A DNA stretch of 64,000 nt from Alphaproteobacteria bacterium (lineage in GTDB: Bacteria > Pseudomonadota > Alphaproteobacteria > UBA828), in the NCBI GenBank assembly GCA_022823305.1, contig JAJDXK010000033.1, forward strand, positions 87,348 through 151,347. The letters are read 5' to 3'. Position 1 is the stretch's first letter. Each line of letters opens with the position of its first letter. This document shows, one piece after another, positions 60,332-64,000 of the stretch. The position numbers and the translations under genes were made by a program. The notes beneath the pieces were generated by a model, which made no database searches, was not told where the DNA came from, and saw nothing but the letters and a program-made list of their open reading frames with translations.

Positions 60332-60925
60332 ATGGCCCAGATCGCGGCACAGCAGGGCGAACCAGGGCGCAAGCAGCACCGCGCGACAACGCCGGGCGTA
60401 ACGATTCCCCGCCTCACCTTCGCGGAACAGCTCGTGCTCTGGTCCGCACGGCGCTTGGCCGCCGAGGGCCATGATGCGGCCGCGACGGAGTGCGAAGCCT
60501 CGGACCGGCGCCGCTCCGTGCGCGAGCGGGTGGCCGGCGAGCTCGGCGTCGCGCTGCGCCCCACCGGCGGGCCGGATGCCGGGCCCGCTGCCGCTGGGGC
60601 TCTGGCGCGGACGCTGACGACCTTCGACTGCGCGGGCGTGCGCAGCCTGCGCCTCAACCCGCTGTGCAGCCGTTTCGTCAGCAACGACGAGCGGCTCTTC
60701 CTGTCGTTCCTCGCCGCCTGCCAGGAGGGGGACTGCGCGCACGCCAGCGCCCTCCTCTCGTGGTTCCTGCCGCCTGCGGCGATGCGGCTTGCGGCCACCG
60801 ACGGGGCCGCGTTCGCGGCCGCGCTGGGCGGCGCCGGCTACCGCCTGCCGCAGCGGCTCCTGCTCACGGCCGACGCGGGCTCTCCCCGGGCCCAGCCGGC
60901 GGACGCCTCGCACACCATTCACTAG
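60332..60925 (+). CDS. Conserved-looking small protein of unknown function downstream of Fur-like boxes
   Basis: 197 residues, soluble, Ala/Arg-rich, with a strong AGAGGGGGG before ATG. A distinctive middle part reads TFDCAGVRSLRLNPLCSRFV and LSFLAACQEGDCAHASALL. No family recognised. Position between Fur-like boxes and a DUF4856-type iron-related protein suggests an iron-uptake or haem-related role. Confidence 0.55.
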   Translation: MAQIAAQQGEPGRKQHRATTPGVTIPRLTFAEQLVLWSARRLAAEGHDAAATECEASDRRRSVRERVAGELGVALRPTGGPDAGPAAAGALARTLTTFDCAGVRSLRLNPLCSRFVSNDERLFLSFLAACQEGDCAHASALLSWFLPPAAMRLAATDGAAFAAALGGAGYRLPQRLLLTADAGSPRAQPADASHTIH

Positions 60926-61072
60926 ACCCGCGCCGCCAATGGCCGAACGGCGACGCCCATTGCACTGCCATCCGGCCTGATCTACTATGCGGATGAGACC
61001 TGTTTGCATTCGCAGTTCGGAGCCGAAGCGCCAGGCGCGGGTGGTCTCGCAGCACCGAAAAGGAGTCACGCC

Positions 61073-62497
61073 ATGAAGGGTATGATTGCCGCAGGAACCG
61101 CCCTCCTCGCGCTCGCCGCGCTGTCGGCCGCGGCGCAGGGAGAGAGCGACGTGTACGCGGGCTTCCCCGTCACGCTGAAGGGCTATGAGGGCTCGGCGGA
61201 GACCTCCGTCTCCTACGGCGGCCAGATCGCCCGCCAGGTCCTGCACGACTCGCTGAAGAAGCTCGCCGGCAAGGGCACCGGCGCGCCGGACCCCGAACTG
61301 AAGGCCACGATGCTGGCCTACTTCGAGGGCAAGGATGCGGGCCGCGCGATCATCGCGCCGGCCTCCAAGGGCCCCTTCGTGGTGAGCCAGACCGAGGTGG
61401 ATTCCCTCAGCAAGGGCACGAACCTCGCCGGCAAGACCTACAAGGGCGCGGTGCCGGGCATGCCCAACAACATGACCGGGCCGGAGCTGGTCACCTTCTG
61501 GATCGACAAGGCGTCCGCGGCGGAGAAGGGCTTCGATGCGGCGAACGGCTACGACTATCCGCAACTCATCTCCAAGTTCCTCATCGGCGCGGTGTTCTAC
61601 AACCAGGCGGCGGACAACTACCTGGACGAGAAGCTGCGCGCCGACACCAAGCCCAACGACAAGCCCTACAAGGAGGGCGCCGCCTACACCGGCAAGGAGC
61701 ATTCCTGGGACGAGGCCTTCGGCTATTTCGGCACGCCGGCGCACACGCTGTCGCTCACCCCGCAGCAGGTCTACGAGATCGCCAAGCAGGGAGCCAGGTC
61801 GGAGAAGCCGAAAGACGCGCTCGCCCACGCCGACCTCAACGGCGACGGCGCCGTCGACCTGAAGAGCGAGATGGCCTTCGCGCCCGCCTACTACGCCGCC
61901 GCCTTCGACAGGTCGGGCACCGGCTATCTCCACGCCATCACCCGGGCCTTCCTCAACGGCCGCAAGGTCATCGCAGAAGCGAAGGGCGCCGCGCTCGGCG
62001 ACGAACAGCGGAGCGCTCTCGAAGACTACGCGGACACCATCCGCAGCAACTGGGAGAAGGTCCTCGCCGAAGCCGTCTTCAAGTACGCGGGCTCCGTCTA
62101 CAAGGACCTGGGCAAGCTCGAGGCCATCCTCGAGGCCGGCGGCGACCCGGCCAAGGCCTTCCGCGCCTACGCCAAGCACTGGGGCGAGCTCAAGGGCTTC
62201 GCGCTGGCGCTCCAGACCGGCCGCGACAACCTGGGCGAGACGGCGGTCCGGCTCAACCGCATCATCGGCTTCGGCCCGGTGCTGCCCAACCTGAGCCAGG
62301 TCATGGACATCGACAGCCAGGGCAACTACGTCAAGGACGAGTCCAAGCCGCTCGCGACCTACCAGTACGACATGCTGAAGCTGCAGGACCTCATGGTCAG
62401 CGCCTTCGGCGTCGAGGCCCGCCAGAACGACCAGCTCGCCGAGATGGAGTCCCTGCTCGAAAAGCTCGGCGACGGCGCCAGCGCCGAGAACGACTGA
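61073..62497 (+). CDS. DUF4856/imelysin-like periplasmic protein
   Basis: 474 residues with a signal peptide (MKGMIAAGTALLALAALSA, cleavage after AAAQG or nearby). The body carries HSWDEAFGYFG, the motif shared by DUF4856 and imelysin-type iron-regulated proteins, and LNGDGAVDLKSEM, an EF-hand-like loop. AAAGGAG precedes ATG 61073. Members are often iron-regulated and periplasmic; the Fur-like boxes 800 bp upstream fit co-regulation with 60332. Confidence 0.8.
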   Translation: MKGMIAAGTALLALAALSAAAQGESDVYAGFPVTLKGYEGSAETSVSYGGQIARQVLHDSLKKLAGKGTGAPDPELKATMLAYFEGKDAGRAIIAPASKGPFVVSQTEVDSLSKGTNLAGKTYKGAVPGMPNNMTGPELVTFWIDKASAAEKGFDAANGYDYPQLISKFLIGAVFYNQAADNYLDEKLRADTKPNDKPYKEGAAYTGKEHSWDEAFGYFGTPAHTLSLTPQQVYEIAKQGARSEKPKDALAHADLNGDGAVDLKSEMAFAPAYYAAAFDRSGTGYLHAITRAFLNGRKVIAEAKGAALGDEQRSALEDYADTIRSNWEKVLAEAVFKYAGSVYKDLGKLEAILEAGGDPAKAFRAYAKHWGELKGFALALQTGRDNLGETAVRLNRIIGFGPVLPNLSQVMDIDSQGNYVKDESKPLATYQYDMLKLQDLMVSAFGVEARQNDQLAEMESLLEKLGDGASAEND

Positions 62498-62547
62498 GGC
62501 ATCGCCGCCCGTCGCGGTAGCGGGCCGCTACGGCGGGCGCGAGCGCC

Positions 62548-63546
62548 GTGGACACGATCGTCGTCGACTATCTCGGCGCGCTGACCGAGAGCTTCGTCGA
62601 CCCGAAGAAGCGCGTCTTCGCCGGCTACCTGGTCGCGGCGCTCGCCATCGCCTGCGTCGTGATGCTGGGCGCTGCGGGCTGGAACCTGCGCGCGGGCGCG
62701 TCCGCCGGCCGCCGCCATCTCTTCTCCCGCGCGATCTGGTGGTCGCCCTCCGCCCGCGCCGACTACAAGATGCTGGCGGTCAACCAGGCGCTGATGATGG
62801 CGCTCGGGCCCCGGCTGGCGGGCCGCATGGCGCTCGCGTCCGCCCTGTTCGCCGGCCTGCATGCGGCGGTCGGCGGGCGGCCGGAGGCGGTGGCGCTGCC
62901 CGCCTGGCTCGTGGTGCTCGGCTTCACCCTCAGCCACTTCCTGCTGGACGACCTCTCGAAGTACCTGGTCCACCGCGCCCTGCACCGCTGGCCGCTGCTC
63001 TGGGCCTTTCACAAGGTGCACCACTCGGCGACCACGCTCACCCCGCTCACGGTCTACCGCACCCATCCGCTCGAGGCGGTCCTCTTCAGCCTGCGCGGCA
63101 GCGCGGTTCAGGCCGCGGTGGTCGCGCTCTTCGTCTTCTTCTTCGGCAGCGCGGTCGACCTCTTCACGGTGCTCGGTGCCAACGTCCTCCTCTTCGCCTT
63201 CAACGCGACCGGGTCCAACCTGCGCCACTCGCACGTGCGTATCAGCTACGGCAGGCGTGTGGAGAGGATCCTGATGTCCCCGGCGCAGCACCAGATCCAC
63301 CACTCCGTCGAGGCGCGGCACCACGACAGGAATTTCGGCACCGCGCTCGCTCTCTGGGACTGGCTGGGCGGCACCCTCTGTCTCGCGGAGAAGGGCGACG
63401 ATCTCCGTTACGGGCTGGGGCCGGGCGCGGCCGCGAACGCGAACAGCCTGACCGCGCTCTACCTGAGACCGGTCGCCGAAGCGGCAGGGGCGCTCTGCAG
63501 CGCCGCGACGCGGGCAGGCCGCCTAGCGGTGGCGATAATCGCATAA
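62548..63546 (+). CDS. Sterol desaturase / fatty acid hydroxylase superfamily protein
   Basis: 332 residues from GTG 62548. Several membrane helices flank the three histidine boxes: HRALH, HKVHH and HQIHH, plus a fourth HH in EARHHDRNFG. These bind a non-haem di-iron centre. The enzyme hydroxylates or desaturates a lipid; substrate unknown. It follows the DUF4856 gene by 50 bp. Confidence 0.88.
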   Translation: MDTIVVDYLGALTESFVDPKKRVFAGYLVAALAIACVVMLGAAGWNLRAGASAGRRHLFSRAIWWSPSARADYKMLAVNQALMMALGPRLAGRMALASALFAGLHAAVGGRPEAVALPAWLVVLGFTLSHFLLDDLSKYLVHRALHRWPLLWAFHKVHHSATTLTPLTVYRTHPLEAVLFSLRGSAVQAAVVALFVFFFGSAVDLFTVLGANVLLFAFNATGSNLRHSHVRISYGRRVERILMSPAQHQIHHSVEARHHDRNFGTALALWDWLGGTLCLAEKGDDLRYGLGPGAAANANSLTALYLRPVAEAAGALCSAATRAGRLAVAIIA

Positions 63547-63664
63547 TCTCCGGCGCCGCCCTGTGGTATGGTGCGCGAGTCGGCTGAACCGCCCGCAGCC
63601 GGAGGCGCTGGCTGCGTCGGGGGCGTAACGAGGCGGTGCGCTGCGTGAACGGGTCGACCATCCG

Positions 63665-64000
63665 ATGAACAGTTTTCTTGGGTTCGAGAAGCCGATTGCG
63701 GAGATTGAGGGGAAGCTTCAGGAGCTTCGCCATCTCGGCGAGGACAGCGGCGTTAACATGCTGGACGAGGTCTCGCGGCTGGAGGGCAAGGTCGACCGCC
63801 TGCTGCGCCAGACCTACAGCCGGCTCACGCCGTGGCAGAAGACGCAGGTGGCGCGCCACCAGCTCCGGCCCCATGCCTCCGACTACATCGCGCGGCTGAT
63901 CGCCGACTTCGTCCCCCTTGCGGGCGACCGCGCCTTCGGCGAGGACCGCGCCGTGGTCGGCGGCCTGGGGCGCTTTGCGGGCCACACCACCATGGTCATC
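63665..64000 (+). CDS. accA: Acetyl-CoA carboxylase carboxyltransferase subunit alpha, 5' part
   Basis: The first 112 residues are present and the gene runs off the window. MNSFLGFEKPIAEIEGKLQE and LTPWQKTQVARHQLRPHASD, then LAGDRAFGEDRAVVGGLGRF, match the N terminus of AccA closely. AccA with AccD forms the carboxyltransferase that makes malonyl-CoA for fatty acid synthesis. It is a different carboxyltransferase type from the HMGL-like one at 11999, so the two carboxylases serve separate pathways. Confidence 0.93.
   Translation, partial: MNSFLGFEKPIAEIEGKLQELRHLGEDSGVNMLDEVSRLEGKVDRLLRQTYSRLTPWQKTQVARHQLRPHASDYIARLIADFVPLAGDRAFGEDRAVVGGLGRFAGHTTMVI

Noticed and set aside
1..64000. CRISPR arrays, tRNA/rRNA genes, insertion sequences, phage attachment sites
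   Set aside because: I looked for regularly spaced repeats, cloverleaf-like intergenic stretches, transposase motifs and inverted terminal repeats and found none that I could support.

Overview
The window is GC-rich (visibly about 65-70 % in most coding regions) and densely packed, with long runs of co-directional genes that overlap by ATGA or TGATG. Gene content (accA at the right edge, polyphosphate:AMP phosphotransferase, SurE, LivKHMGF transport, many acyl-CoA enzymes, Fur-like boxes, outer-membrane beta-barrels) points to a Gram-negative heterotroph, most likely an alphaproteobacterium. I cannot name the genus from sequence alone.

0-5.7 kb: a truncated class-III aminotransferase, an RsbW-type anti-sigma kinase, a solitary hydantoinase-B gene divergent from a nitrilase-family amidase, and a two-domain PPK2 polyphosphate:AMP phosphotransferase.

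5.9-21.5 kb: a large minus-strand acyl-CoA region. It encodes an SDR, a zinc alcohol dehydrogenase, a 3-hydroxyacyl-CoA dehydrogenase and two thiolases (with a FabL-like SDR on the plus strand). Then comes an apparently coupled operon of a pyruvate-carboxylase-like carboxyltransferase, biotin carboxylase, BCCP, a pyruvate-phosphate-dikinase-like protein without its PEP/pyruvate barrel, a winged-helix protein, an acyl-CoA synthetase, an unrecognised 517-residue protein and a second, stand-alone PEP-mobile (His) domain protein. The carboxyltransferase lacks the usual metal-binding lysine and second histidine. Together this looks like an undescribed phosphorylation/carboxylation pathway.

21.7-29.6 kb: surE, then a branched-chain-type ABC transporter (livK-H-M-G-F) followed without a break by two acetoacetate-decarboxylase-family genes, and an AhpD-like gene convergent to them.

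29.9-50.1 kb: the highlight, a RiPP (NHLP/TOMM) biosynthetic cluster. A nitrile-hydratase-type leader peptide ends in the very short putative core LCCCW. Around it are a cyclodehydratase/YcaO fusion, a tryptophan-halogenase-family flavoprotein, a C39-peptidase ABC exporter, an NHLM ABC transporter split by one in-frame amber codon, a miniature membrane-fusion protein, an RND exporter with LolA-like and outer-membrane partners, an AlkB-type membrane hydroxylase fused to a GlnE-like domain, a protein joining an NHLP leader domain to a terpene-cyclase-like toroid, and one unknown protein. Both plus-strand units of the cluster are preceded by copies of an 83-nt element with a covarying predicted stem.

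50.2-60 kb: a probable (hetero)aromatic catabolic set: a LarA-like protein, Rieske oxygenase, NicX-like M29 metalloenzyme, DMT transporter, alpha/beta hydrolase and LLM flavin oxidoreductase, plus two secreted/outer-membrane proteins and a second Rieske oxygenase in a strikingly AT-richer island. 60.2-64 kb: two Fur-like boxes upstream of a small protein and a DUF4856-like periplasmic protein, a sterol-desaturase-family hydroxylase, and the 5' end of accA.
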